Assembly: GCF_028596125.1 (NCBI RefSeq)
Contig: NZ_CP117229.1
Span: forward strand, 976,001-1,040,000
DNA length: 64,000 nt
Reading direction: 5' to 3'
DNA from: Listeria innocua
GTDB lineage: Bacteria; Bacillota; Bacilli; Lactobacillales; Listeriaceae
The translations under genes and the position numbers were made by a program. The notes beneath the pieces are model-generated. The model did no database searches. It was not told the DNA's origin and was given only the letters and a program-made list of their open reading frames with translations. How positions within the stretch are numbered: position 1 is the first letter of the stretch; every line of letters starts with the position of its first letter. This document shows, one piece after another, positions 45,036 through 53,296 of the stretch.

Positions 45036-46244
45036 ATGCCAATGTTAAAACGAATTTTAAAATCATATGATTATGCATTTATTGCTGTTTTTATAGTGCT
45101 TTGTTTATTTGGAATTATAATGATTTATAGTGCAAGCTGGTCTCTAGCTATTGGTAAAGATTTACCTGCTGACTACTATTATGCACGCCAAGTAAAAAAC
45201 TTTATAATTAGTTTTATTTTCTTTGTTCTTTTTGCGCTTATCCCTTTTAAGTTTTATCAAAACAATAAAGTTCTTATGTTAATTGTATTTGGCTCAATCG
45301 GTGTTTTGTTACTGATTTTCTTAGTTGGGAAGACGGTGAATAATGCGAATAGTTGGCTAGTAGTTGGACCACGTTCACTTCAACCCGGGGAATTTGCAAA
45401 ATTAGCTGTCATTATTTATATGTCTGCAATTTATGCGAAAAAGCAAAGTTACATTGATGACTTTAACCGCGGTGTTTTGCCACCAATATTCTTCCTTGCT
45501 TTTGTTTGTTTCTTGATTGCGATTCAACCGGATACAGGTACTGCGTTTATTATTTTCCTTGTTGGTTGTTGTATTATTATTGCTTCTGGGATGAGACTTC
45601 GAACAATTATGAAACTAATTGGAATTGGAGTCGGGGTCATTGTCGCCCTTACACTAATTTTGTTCGCTTTACCAGATAAAGTCAGAACGGAAATCGTATC
45701 ACCAACAAAAGTAGCGCGGATTACGACCTTTATGAATCCGTTTGAATACGCAGATAAAGAAGGACATCAACTAATTAATTCCTTTTATGCAATAGGTTCA
45801 GGTGGTGTTTCTGGGCAAGGTCTCGGCGAAAGTGTTCAGAAGCTAGGCTATTTACCTGAAGCGCATACCGATTTTATTATTGCTGTAGTTGCAGAAGAAT
45901 TAGGTGTGTTTGGCGTAATGTTCATTATTTTAGCGCTGTTTTTCATTATTTTTAAAACGATTTCTACCGGACTCAGGGCGAAAGATCCTTTTGCTTCATT
46001 AATGTGCTACGGGATTGCAAGTTTGATTGCTATTCAAGCATTTATTAATTTAGGCGGTGCAAGTGGACTTATCCCGCTAACTGGGGTAACACTTCCATTT
46101 ATCAGTTACGGTGGTTCTTCATTAATGGTTCTTTCCATGATGCTTGGAATTGTAGCAAATATTTCGATGTTTAATAAATATCACCGTTTGTATAGTGCAG
46201 ATGGTTCTAAAAAAGAAGTTCCCAAAAAGCAAAAAAGACGATAG
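45036..46244 (+). CDS. ftsW: FtsW/RodA-family peptidoglycan polymerase
   Basis: A 402-residue SEDS protein with about ten transmembrane segments. SEDS glycosyltransferases polymerise lipid II with a class B penicillin-binding protein. Conserved regions: MIYSASW (start of first span), NSWLVVGPRSLQPGEFAKL, QPDTGTA (catalytic Asp segment), LGESVQKLGYLPEAHTDFI and LTGVTLPFISYGGSS. Location between ylaN and pycA is that of Bacillus ftsW (ylaO). Start 45036 or 45042 (two codons later); both have plausible purine-rich sites. Confidence 0.93.
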   Translation: MPMLKRILKSYDYAFIAVFIVLCLFGIIMIYSASWSLAIGKDLPADYYYARQVKNFIISFIFFVLFALIPFKFYQNNKVLMLIVFGSIGVLLLIFLVGKTVNNANSWLVVGPRSLQPGEFAKLAVIIYMSAIYAKKQSYIDDFNRGVLPPIFFLAFVCFLIAIQPDTGTAFIIFLVGCCIIIASGMRLRTIMKLIGIGVGVIVALTLILFALPDKVRTEIVSPTKVARITTFMNPFEYADKEGHQLINSFYAIGSGGVSGQGLGESVQKLGYLPEAHTDFIIAVVAEELGVFGVMFIILALFFIIFKTISTGLRAKDPFASLMCYGIASLIAIQAFINLGGASGLIPLTGVTLPFISYGGSSLMVLSMMLGIVANISMFNKYHRLYSADGSKKEVPKKQKRR

Positions 46245-46250
46245 ATTTCA

Positions 46251-46290
46251 AAAGAAAAAGTCATTTAATTGGCTTTTTCTTTTTTCGTTT
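46251..46290 (+). terminator. Terminator after ftsW
   Basis: AAAGAAAAAG with CTTTTTCTTT, an AT-rich stem around TCATTTAATTGG, then T residues. Confidence 0.8.
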
Positions 46291-46367
46291 TACCGATTGT
46301 TTTTGGCGGTTTATAGCCAGTTTATTCGTGTTTTCGATATTGTTTTAAATATTTAGAAAGAAAATAA

Positions 46368-46397
46368 TTTACATCTGATGGCATTTAATACTATAAT
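46368..46397 (+). promoter_or_regulatory. pycA promoter
   Basis: TTTACA (46368-46373), 18-bp spacer, TATAAT (46392-46397). The untranslated leader would be about 115 nt. Confidence 0.75.
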
Positions 46398-46518
46398 TGA
46401 AGTTATATACCGTTTTACAGCCTAAAAAAGGGAGAGCTTAAAAGTATACATAATCATTTCGTCCATTTAGGCATCGTATCAAGTATAGAACAGATCAGTG
46501 TTGGTTAGGAGGAAAAAA

Positions 46519-49500
46519 ATGAATCGAATAAAAAAAGTATTAGTAGCAAACCGTGGAGAAATTGCTATCCGCGTTATGCGTGCATGTACTGAACTCAAAA
46601 TCAAAACAGTGGCTATTTATTCACAAGAAGATACTGGTAGTTTTCACCGGTATAAATCAGATGAAGCCTATCTGGTTGGAGCAGGGAAAAAGCCTATTGA
46701 TGCGTATCTAGATATCGAAAACATCATTGAAATTGCTAAAGAATCTGGTGCAGACGCGATTCATCCGGGATATGGTTTCTTGTCCGAAAACATTGAATTT
46801 GCTCGTCGTTGTGAGCAAGAAGGCATTATTTTCGTTGGTCCTAAATCAAAACACCTAGATATGTTTGGTGACAAAATTAAAGCAAAAGAACAAGCTTTAT
46901 TAGCTGATATTCCAGTAATTCCAGGCAGTGATGGTCCGGTAGCTGGTATTAAAGAAGTAGAAGAATTCGGTGAAAAGAACGGCTATCCTTTAATGATTAA
47001 AGCTTCCCTTGGAGGCGGCGGTCGTGGTATGCGTGTCGTAGAATCAAAAGAACATGTGAAAGAAAGTTTTGAACGTGCGTCTTCTGAAGCAAAAGCCGCT
47101 TTCGGAAACGATGAAGTATACGTAGAAAAATGTGTTATGAATCCAAAACATATTGAAGTACAAATTCTTGGTGACACTCACGGTAATATCGTTCATTTAT
47201 TCGAGCGTGATTGTTCTATTCAACGCCGTCACCAAAAAGTAGTGGAAGTTGCTCCGTGTAATGCGATTACTTCTGAACTTCGTAACCGTATTTGTGATGC
47301 AGCAGTTAAATTAATGAAAAACGTTGATTATATCAATGCGGGAACAGTAGAATTTTTAGTTGAAGGCGATAATTTTTACTTTATTGAAGTAAATCCTCGT
47401 GTGCAAGTAGAGCATACAATTACTGAAATGATTACAGGGATTGATATTGTTCAATCTCAACTATTCATTGCAGATGGTTATGCGCTTCACGATCAGCTAG
47501 TGGCTATTCCTAAACAAGAAGACATCCATATTCACGGCTCTGCAATTCAAAGCCGTATTACTACTGAAGATCCACTTAATAACTTTATGCCAGATACTGG
47601 TCGAGTAGACACATACCGTTCTACAGGTGGATTTGGTGTTCGTTTGGATGCAGGTAATGGTTTCCAAGGAACAGTAGTAACACCGTTTTATGATTCTTTA
47701 CTTGTAAAATTATGTACTTGGGGTATGACATTTGAGCAAGCAACGCGCAAAATGCGTCGGAACTTAATTGAATTCCGTATCCGCGGTGTGAAAACAAACA
47801 TTCCTTTCTTATTAAATGTTGTTCGTCATCCGGATTTTGCAAGTGGTAATTATAATACAAGCTTTATCGATACTACGCCTGAACTATTTAAATTCCCACA
47901 TATTCGCGACCGTGGTACGAAAACGTTGCGCTATATTGGTAATGTAACAGTAAATGGCTTCCCAGGAATTAAGCACCGTGACAAACCTGTATACGCAGAG
48001 CCACGTTTGCCTAAAATTCCTTATGGTTCGCAAATCGCACCGGGAACTAAACAAATTTTGGATGCAAAAGGACCAGAAGGCGTTGTAGACTGGGTGAAAA
48101 AACAAGAAGAAGTGCTCTTAACAGACACTACACTTCGGGATGCGCACCAATCTTTACTTGCGACACGTGTTCGCTCGAAAGACATTTTCCAAATAGCAGA
48201 TGCGATGGCTCATTTATTACCAAATATGTTCTCATTTGAAATGTGGGGCGGGGCAACTTTTGATGTAGCTTATCGCTTCCTAAATGAAGATCCTTGGGTG
48301 CGCCTGGAAACACTTAGAAAACAAATTCCAAACGTAATGTTCCAAATGTTACTTCGCGGAGCCAATGCTGTTGGGTACAAAAACTATCCAGACAATGTTA
48401 TTCGCGAATTCGTTAAGCAATCAGCGCAATCCGGTGTCGATGTATTCCGGGTGTTTGATAGCTTAAACTGGATCAAAGGTATGGAAGTGTCAATTGATGC
48501 TGTTCGTGAAGCAGGGAAGGTCGTAGAGGCTACTATCTGCTATACAGGAGACATTGATGATGACACAAGAACGAAATACACGATTGACTACTATAAAGAT
48601 ATGGCGAAAGAGCTCGTTGCTCAAGGTACGCATATTTTAGGAATTAAAGATATGGCTGGACTTTTAAAACCACAAGCGGCTTACCGTTTAATTGGGGAAT
48701 TAAAAGATACAGTAGATGTTCCGATTCACCTTCATACACATGACACAAGCGGTAATGGTATTTATACGTATGCAGCGGCAGTTAGTGCAGGAGTTGACAT
48801 TGTTGACGTAGCATCAAGTGCGATGAGTGGAGCGACAAGCCAACCAAGTATGACTGGTCTTTATTACGGATTAGTTAATGGTAATCGTCAAACCAACCTA
48901 GACGCACAAAACTCCCAAATTATTAATCATTACTGGGAAGATGTTCGTCATTATTATAAAGACTTTGACAACGCACTTAACTCGCCTCAAACAGAAGTAT
49001 ATATCCATGAAATGCCAGGTGGTCAATATACCAACCTTCAACAACAAGCAATTGCTGTTGGACTTGGCGATCGTTGGGATGAAGTAAAAGAAATGTACAC
49101 TGTTGTAAACCAAATGTTTGGAGACATCGTTAAAGTTACACCATCTTCTAAAGTTGTTGGAGACTTGGCACTATTTATGGTTCAAAACGAACTTACAGAA
49201 GAAGATGTCTATGAAAAAGGCGATACTATCGACTTCCCAGATTCCGTTATCGAATTCTTTATGGGCGAAATCGGCCAACCATATGGCGGTTTCCCAGAAA
49301 AACTTCAAAAACTAGTACTCAAAGGACGCACACCACTTGCAGATCGTCCAGGAGCTCTAATGGAGCCAGTTAACTTTGCAGATGTCAAAGCTGAACTAAA
49401 AGAGAAAATGGGCTATGAACCATCTGAAAAAGATGTCATTTCCTATATCTTATATCCAAAAGTATTCCTAGATTATCAAGAGATGATTAGTAAATATGGT

Positions 49501-49959
49501 GATGTAACAGTCCTTGATACACCAACATTTTACAAAGGTATGCGCTTAGGTGAAACGATTGAAGTAGAACTTGAAAAAGGAAAAATTCTCCTAATCAAGC
49601 TTAATTCGATCGGTGAACCAATTGCGGATGGAACACGTGTCATTTATTTCGAACTAAATGGTCAACCACGTGAAATCAACATCCAAGATATGAATGTTCA
49701 ATCAACAGTTATTGCCCGCCGTAAAATTGATACAACAAACCCAGAACATGTTGGAGCTACAATGACAGGTTCCGTTATTCAAGTTGTTGTGAAAAAAGGC
49801 GACTCTGTGAAAAAAGGTGATCCATTATTAATCACAGAAGCAATGAAAATGGAAACAACCATTCAAGCGCCATTCGATGGAGAAGTTAGCAGCATTTATG
49901 TTTCTGACGGCGACACTATCGAATCTGGTGATCTATTAATTGAAGTAAACAGAAAATAA
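46519..49959 (+). CDS. pycA: Pyruvate carboxylase
   Basis: A 1146-residue biotin enzyme making oxaloacetate from pyruvate and bicarbonate, the anaplerotic entry to the incomplete Listeria TCA cycle. Order of domains: biotin carboxylase (about 1-450, with GGGGRGMR ATP loop), carboxyltransferase (about 530-800, DTTLRDAHQSLLATR and metal-binding HLHTHDTSG), PC tetramerisation domain, and C-terminal biotinyl carrier with EAMKMET (biotin Lys near 1110). The Listeria enzyme is known to be inhibited by c-di-AMP at a site in the CT dimer interface. The start at 46519 has a strong AGGAGG, unlike the in-frame TTG seven codons upstream. Confidence 0.97.
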   Translation: MNRIKKVLVANRGEIAIRVMRACTELKIKTVAIYSQEDTGSFHRYKSDEAYLVGAGKKPIDAYLDIENIIEIAKESGADAIHPGYGFLSENIEFARRCEQEGIIFVGPKSKHLDMFGDKIKAKEQALLADIPVIPGSDGPVAGIKEVEEFGEKNGYPLMIKASLGGGGRGMRVVESKEHVKESFERASSEAKAAFGNDEVYVEKCVMNPKHIEVQILGDTHGNIVHLFERDCSIQRRHQKVVEVAPCNAITSELRNRICDAAVKLMKNVDYINAGTVEFLVEGDNFYFIEVNPRVQVEHTITEMITGIDIVQSQLFIADGYALHDQLVAIPKQEDIHIHGSAIQSRITTEDPLNNFMPDTGRVDTYRSTGGFGVRLDAGNGFQGTVVTPFYDSLLVKLCTWGMTFEQATRKMRRNLIEFRIRGVKTNIPFLLNVVRHPDFASGNYNTSFIDTTPELFKFPHIRDRGTKTLRYIGNVTVNGFPGIKHRDKPVYAEPRLPKIPYGSQIAPGTKQILDAKGPEGVVDWVKKQEEVLLTDTTLRDAHQSLLATRVRSKDIFQIADAMAHLLPNMFSFEMWGGATFDVAYRFLNEDPWVRLETLRKQIPNVMFQMLLRGANAVGYKNYPDNVIREFVKQSAQSGVDVFRVFDSLNWIKGMEVSIDAVREAGKVVEATICYTGDIDDDTRTKYTIDYYKDMAKELVAQGTHILGIKDMAGLLKPQAAYRLIGELKDTVDVPIHLHTHDTSGNGIYTYAAAVSAGVDIVDVASSAMSGATSQPSMTGLYYGLVNGNRQTNLDAQNSQIINHYWEDVRHYYKDFDNALNSPQTEVYIHEMPGGQYTNLQQQAIAVGLGDRWDEVKEMYTVVNQMFGDIVKVTPSSKVVGDLALFMVQNELTEEDVYEKGDTIDFPDSVIEFFMGEIGQPYGGFPEKLQKLVLKGRTPLADRPGALMEPVNFADVKAELKEKMGYEPSEKDVISYILYPKVFLDYQEMISKYGDVTVLDTPTFYKGMRLGETIEVELEKGKILLIKLNSIGEPIADGTRVIYFELNGQPREINIQDMNVQSTVIARRKIDTTNPEHVGATMTGSVIQVVVKKGDSVKKGDPLLITEAMKMETTIQAPFDGEVSSIYVSDGDTIESGDLLIEVNRK

Positions 49960-49976
49960 AAAAACATAAACGATTA

Positions 49977-50090
49977 ACGGGTGGGAATATAACGCTAATT
50001 TAAAGTAGCAAACTTTAAATATCGATATTTTAAACGTAGCAAACAGACGTTTTTTCGAATCAATAGCGCTATATTCGCACCCGTTTTTTC
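49977..50090 (+). terminator. Elaborate three-way-junction terminator after pycA
   Basis: A 21-position outer stem with 19 pairs (49977-49997 with 50064-50084) encloses two hairpins: TTTAAAGT/ACTTTAAA (49999-50019, loop AGCAA) and AAACGT/ACGTTT (50032-50052). A 9-nt word GTAGCAAAC occurs in both hairpins (50005-50013, 50036-50044). A T-run follows, so it should terminate transcription. Its size suggests a further role or an independent small RNA. Confidence 0.8.
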
Positions 50091-50110
50091 TAAAAAAGGA
50101 GAACTTACAT

Positions 50111-51004
50111 ATGAAATGGTTTAAAGGAATTGCCGTAGTATTATTACTTGTGATTTTAACTGCATGCGGGAATACTGAAACAAAAGCGCCAACAGAAAAA
50201 ACAAAGAAAATTGAAGTGAAAGATGCAACAGAGCAAAAAATCACTTTAAAAGAAGCACCAACAAAAATTGTTTCATTAATACCGAGTAACACTGAAATTT
50301 TATTTGCGCTTGATTTGGGAGATAAAGTAAAAGGTGTTTCGGCTTACGATGACTATCCTAAAGAAGCTCAAAAAATCGAAAAAGTCACTTCAACTACTGT
50401 AGACACTGAAAAAATTATCGCACTTAAACCAGATTTAGTACTTGGTCATGAGTCTATGCTTGCCACTGAAAAAGACGCTTATCAATTACTCAAAGATGCA
50501 GGAATTAATGTATTTGTTGTGCCAGATGCAACTAATTTAAAAGAAGTCGAAAATTCCATTGAAACAATTGGTAAATTAACTGGAAAAGAGCAAAAAGCAA
50601 AAGACGTAACTGCCTCGATGGAGAAACAAAAAGCCGCAGTTGAAAAGAAAGCCAAAGAGCTGAAAACATCTCCAAAAGTGTGGATTGAAATTAGCCCAGA
50701 CTTATATACAGCAGGTAAAGGAACGTTTATGAATGAAATGCTTGAACTTGCTGGTGGTACAAATATCGTTACCGAAACTGGCTTTATTCCATACAATGAA
50801 GAAAAAGTTGTAGAATTAAAACCGGATATTATTTTATCCGTTTATCCAGATGCAAAAGCAACTATTTTAAAACGTGCTGCATGGAAAGACCTTCCAGCTG
50901 TTAAAAATGAACAGATTTTTGAAATGGATGCGAATAAATTAAGTCGTCCTGGTCCAAGATTATTAGAAGGTGCAGCAGATATTCAAGCAGTTTTTGAAAA
51001 CTAA
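50111..51004 (+). CDS. ABC transporter substrate-binding lipoprotein, BtuF/FecB type
   Basis: A 297-residue lipoprotein of the helical-backbone (class III) binding-protein family used for ferric siderophores, heme and cobalamin. The signal ends in TACG with lipidated cysteine at residue 20. The segments KIVSLIPSNTEILFALDLGDKVKGVS and DLVLGHESM are typical; the nearest type by eye is BtuF-like cobalamin-binding. No permease or ATPase is adjacent, so it must work with a system encoded elsewhere. GGAGAA precedes the ATG. No clear terminator or partner gene follows in the 281-base gap to tagG. Confidence 0.87.
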   Translation: MKWFKGIAVVLLLVILTACGNTETKAPTEKTKKIEVKDATEQKITLKEAPTKIVSLIPSNTEILFALDLGDKVKGVSAYDDYPKEAQKIEKVTSTTVDTEKIIALKPDLVLGHESMLATEKDAYQLLKDAGINVFVVPDATNLKEVENSIETIGKLTGKEQKAKDVTASMEKQKAAVEKKAKELKTSPKVWIEISPDLYTAGKGTFMNEMLELAGGTNIVTETGFIPYNEEKVVELKPDIILSVYPDAKATILKRAAWKDLPAVKNEQIFEMDANKLSRPGPRLLEGAADIQAVFEN

Positions 51005-51285
51005 TTCTTTGATAATGACAGATGAAGCTTTACAAAAAACGACTTTTAAGGTAATTTAACATAGGGTGGATTTTTTGCTAAAGCTTATTAGTAAAGTGAT
51101 TCACCTAATAAAGAAAGCAATTTACACTTAGAAGATCATGCATAAACAGCAAGAATACGGCAACTTAGACGACAAATAATACAAACAAGGTGTACTTGGT
51201 TTTAAGTGGAGGAGTTGCCTATAAGTAAATAGTGAGCTGAATCTGGTTTTTAAAACCATATTATTTTTCGGGAAGAAGTGTTTTT
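51005..51285. other. Intergenic region upstream of tagG
   Basis: 281 bases with no gene I can support. TTGGTT and TATAAG, 18 bp apart near 51199-51228, might be a weak promoter for tagGH. Short ATG frames of 10-14 codons were not convincing. Confidence 0.4.
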
Positions 51286-52089
51286 GTGAAACAAGTTATG
51301 GAAGTTATTAAAGAACAAATTAAAAATTTACCAATGATATTTCGCATTGCGCGCTATGAAGATAAGGCTACATATCAAAGTCATTATCTAGGGCTAGCTT
51401 GGCAGATTTTAAACCCATTAATCCAAATTGCTATTTATTATTTCGTGTTTGGATTCGGTATGAATGCAAAATCTGGTTCTGATGCAAGTTATATTGAATG
51501 GATGCTGGCTGGGATTATTCCTTGGTTCTTTATTAGTGCGGTTATTTTACAAGGTGCGAATAGTATTTATAATAAAATAGGTATGGTTTCAAAAATGAAT
51601 TTCCCAATGAGTATTTTACCGAATATAACGATTGTTTCTAATTTAACTAGCTACTTTACGATGATGGTAATTTTGCTTGGATTACTTGCCTTAAATGGAA
51701 CTCCTGTTACGATTTATTGGGGCCAATATTTGTATTATTTTGTAGCAATGATTGCTTTTTTATTTAGTGTTACATTATTTAATGCAACTATTAGTGTTTT
51801 AGTTAGAGATTATTATATTATGTTGCAATCCGTTATGCGTGTACTTTTCTATGTAACGGGGATTGTTTGGAATTTAGAAACTATGTTGCCACAATGGTTA
51901 GTTCATTTATTAAAATTAAATCCAATATACTATGTGGTTAATGGTTTTAGGGAAACATTCTTAATGAATAGAGGTTTTTGGGAATCTCCGTCCTACACGA
52001 TGTATTTCTGGTTGATTACACTAACACTATTATTTGTTGGAGCGACACTGCACATGAAATTCCGTGAACGCTTCGTGGATTATTTATAG
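51286..52089 (+). CDS. tagG: Wall teichoic acid exporter permease TagG/TarG
   Basis: A 267-residue ABC-2-type permease with six transmembrane segments and a short amphipathic N terminus. Segments YKATYQSHYLGLAWQILNPL-like start (residues about 24-44) and the late LLKLNPIYYVVNGFRETFL are characteristic of polysaccharide/teichoic acid exporters. It moves lipid-linked teichoic acid across the membrane with TagH. GTG start at 51286 behind GGGAAGAAG. tagH follows after 12 nt. Confidence 0.92.
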   Translation: MKQVMEVIKEQIKNLPMIFRIARYEDKATYQSHYLGLAWQILNPLIQIAIYYFVFGFGMNAKSGSDASYIEWMLAGIIPWFFISAVILQGANSIYNKIGMVSKMNFPMSILPNITIVSNLTSYFTMMVILLGLLALNGTPVTIYWGQYLYYFVAMIAFLFSVTLFNATISVLVRDYYIMLQSVMRVLFYVTGIVWNLETMLPQWLVHLLKLNPIYYVVNGFRETFLMNRGFWESPSYTMYFWLITLTLLFVGATLHMKFRERFVDYL

Positions 52090-52101
52090 GAGGTTAGACA
52101 G

Positions 52102-53109
52102 ATGGGTAAAAATATTAAAATAGCATTTAAACATGTGTCGAAAGAATATGACCTCTATCAAAATAAATCAGACAAGATTAAAGGCTTGTTCATGCCGAAA
52201 AGTCAAAAAATGCAATCCTTTTGGGCTTTACGAGACGTTTCTTTTGATATTCATGATGGTGAAACAGTTGGTTTAATCGGGATTAATGGTTCCGGTAAGT
52301 CGACTATTTCTAGTATTATGTCAGGTGTTATCCCGCCAACACAAGGCGAAGTCGTTATTAACGGGGAAACTTCATTAATTGCCATTGCAGTAGGGTTAAA
52401 AGGCCCGTTGACAGGTTATGAGAACATCCGCTTAAAATTACTTATGCATGGTATGAAAAGTTCCCAAATTAACAAACTAATGCCTAGTATTATTGAATTT
52501 GCTGATATTGGCGATTTCATTAACCAACCAATTAAAAACTATTCGAGTGGTATGCGTTCACGTCTAGGTTTTGCAATTTCCGTGCATACTAACCCTGATA
52601 TTTTGGTTATTGATGAAGCTTTATCCGTAGGGGACCAAACTTTTTATGAAAAATGTGTTAATAAAATAAATGAATTTAAAGCACGTGGAAAAACTATCGT
52701 CTTTGTCAGTCACTCACTTGGACAAGTTAAAAGTTTGTGTGACAGAATCATCTGGATGCATCACGGCGAAATACGTGAAATGGGCGAGGCGAAAGAAGTT
52801 GCTCAAAAATATGATGAATTTGTAAAATGGTTTAACAAACAACCAAATGACTACAAGAAAAAATATCAAAAAGAACACAAAGAACATCAAAAAGCTCCAC
52901 AGAAAAAGGTTTATCCTAATCCAAATGCTAACAAGTATCGATTAACTCTGTTTGATAAATTTCTTTTAACAGCTTTAATTGTTTTAACCATATTATTTGG
53001 AACTTTAGTAGCAACTGGTAAATCTTTCAAAGGTTTAATTAGCGAAACCTCAACTAACCAAGTCGAGCAAATTGCATATGTAGACAACAATGAAATAACG
53101 ATACGCTAA
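52102..53109 (+). CDS. tagH: Wall teichoic acid exporter ATPase TagH/TarH
   Basis: A 335-residue ATPase. Walker [10 protein letters not shown] (about 63-71), the signature [10 protein letters not shown] and Walker B ILVIDEAL are present. A charged Lys/Gln linker (about 250-275) leads to a single C-terminal transmembrane helix (about 292-312) with a short outside tail, as in Bacillus TagH, which also extends past the ATPase. Partner of TagG. Strong GGAGG site. Confidence 0.93.
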   Translation: MGKNIKIAFKHVSKEYDLYQNKSDKIKGLFMPKSQKMQSFWALRDVSFDIHDGETVGLIGINGSGKSTISSIMSGVIPPTQGEVVINGETSLIAIAVGLKGPLTGYENIRLKLLMHGMKSSQINKLMPSIIEFADIGDFINQPIKNYSSGMRSRLGFAISVHTNPDILVIDEALSVGDQTFYEKCVNKINEFKARGKTIVFVSHSLGQVKSLCDRIIWMHHGEIREMGEAKEVAQKYDEFVKWFNKQPNDYKKKYQKEHKEHQKAPQKKVYPNPNANKYRLTLFDKFLLTALIVLTILFGTLVATGKSFKGLISETSTNQVEQIAYVDNNEITIR

Positions 53110-53111
53110 AA

Positions 53112-53147
53112 AGAAAAACATCTCTCTATTGGAGGGATGTTTTTTTA
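53112..53147 (+). terminator. Terminator after tagGH
   Basis: AAAACATC-CTC pairs with GAG-GATGTTTT around TATTG with one bulge on each side, then seven T residues. Confidence 0.85.
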
Positions 53148-53296
53148 TGAAAAAGTAAGCTGAATTTGTCTAAAATTTTAACAAAAATATATTTAAAACT
53201 ACTTTCTTTTATTTTGTAATGTATCTGTAACTTACGATGGCTTAAAGTTTGGTAAAATATAGGACAGTAAACAAATTAAGGAGTGGTTGGAGAATA

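Noticed and set aside
46498-46518. Seven extra N-terminal codons of pycA
   Set aside because: They include the AGGAGG ribosome site of the ATG at 46519.
51120-51180. Short frame ATG CAT AAA CAG ... of 13 codons upstream of tagG
   Set aside because: Too short and without a ribosome site; no conservation can be judged.
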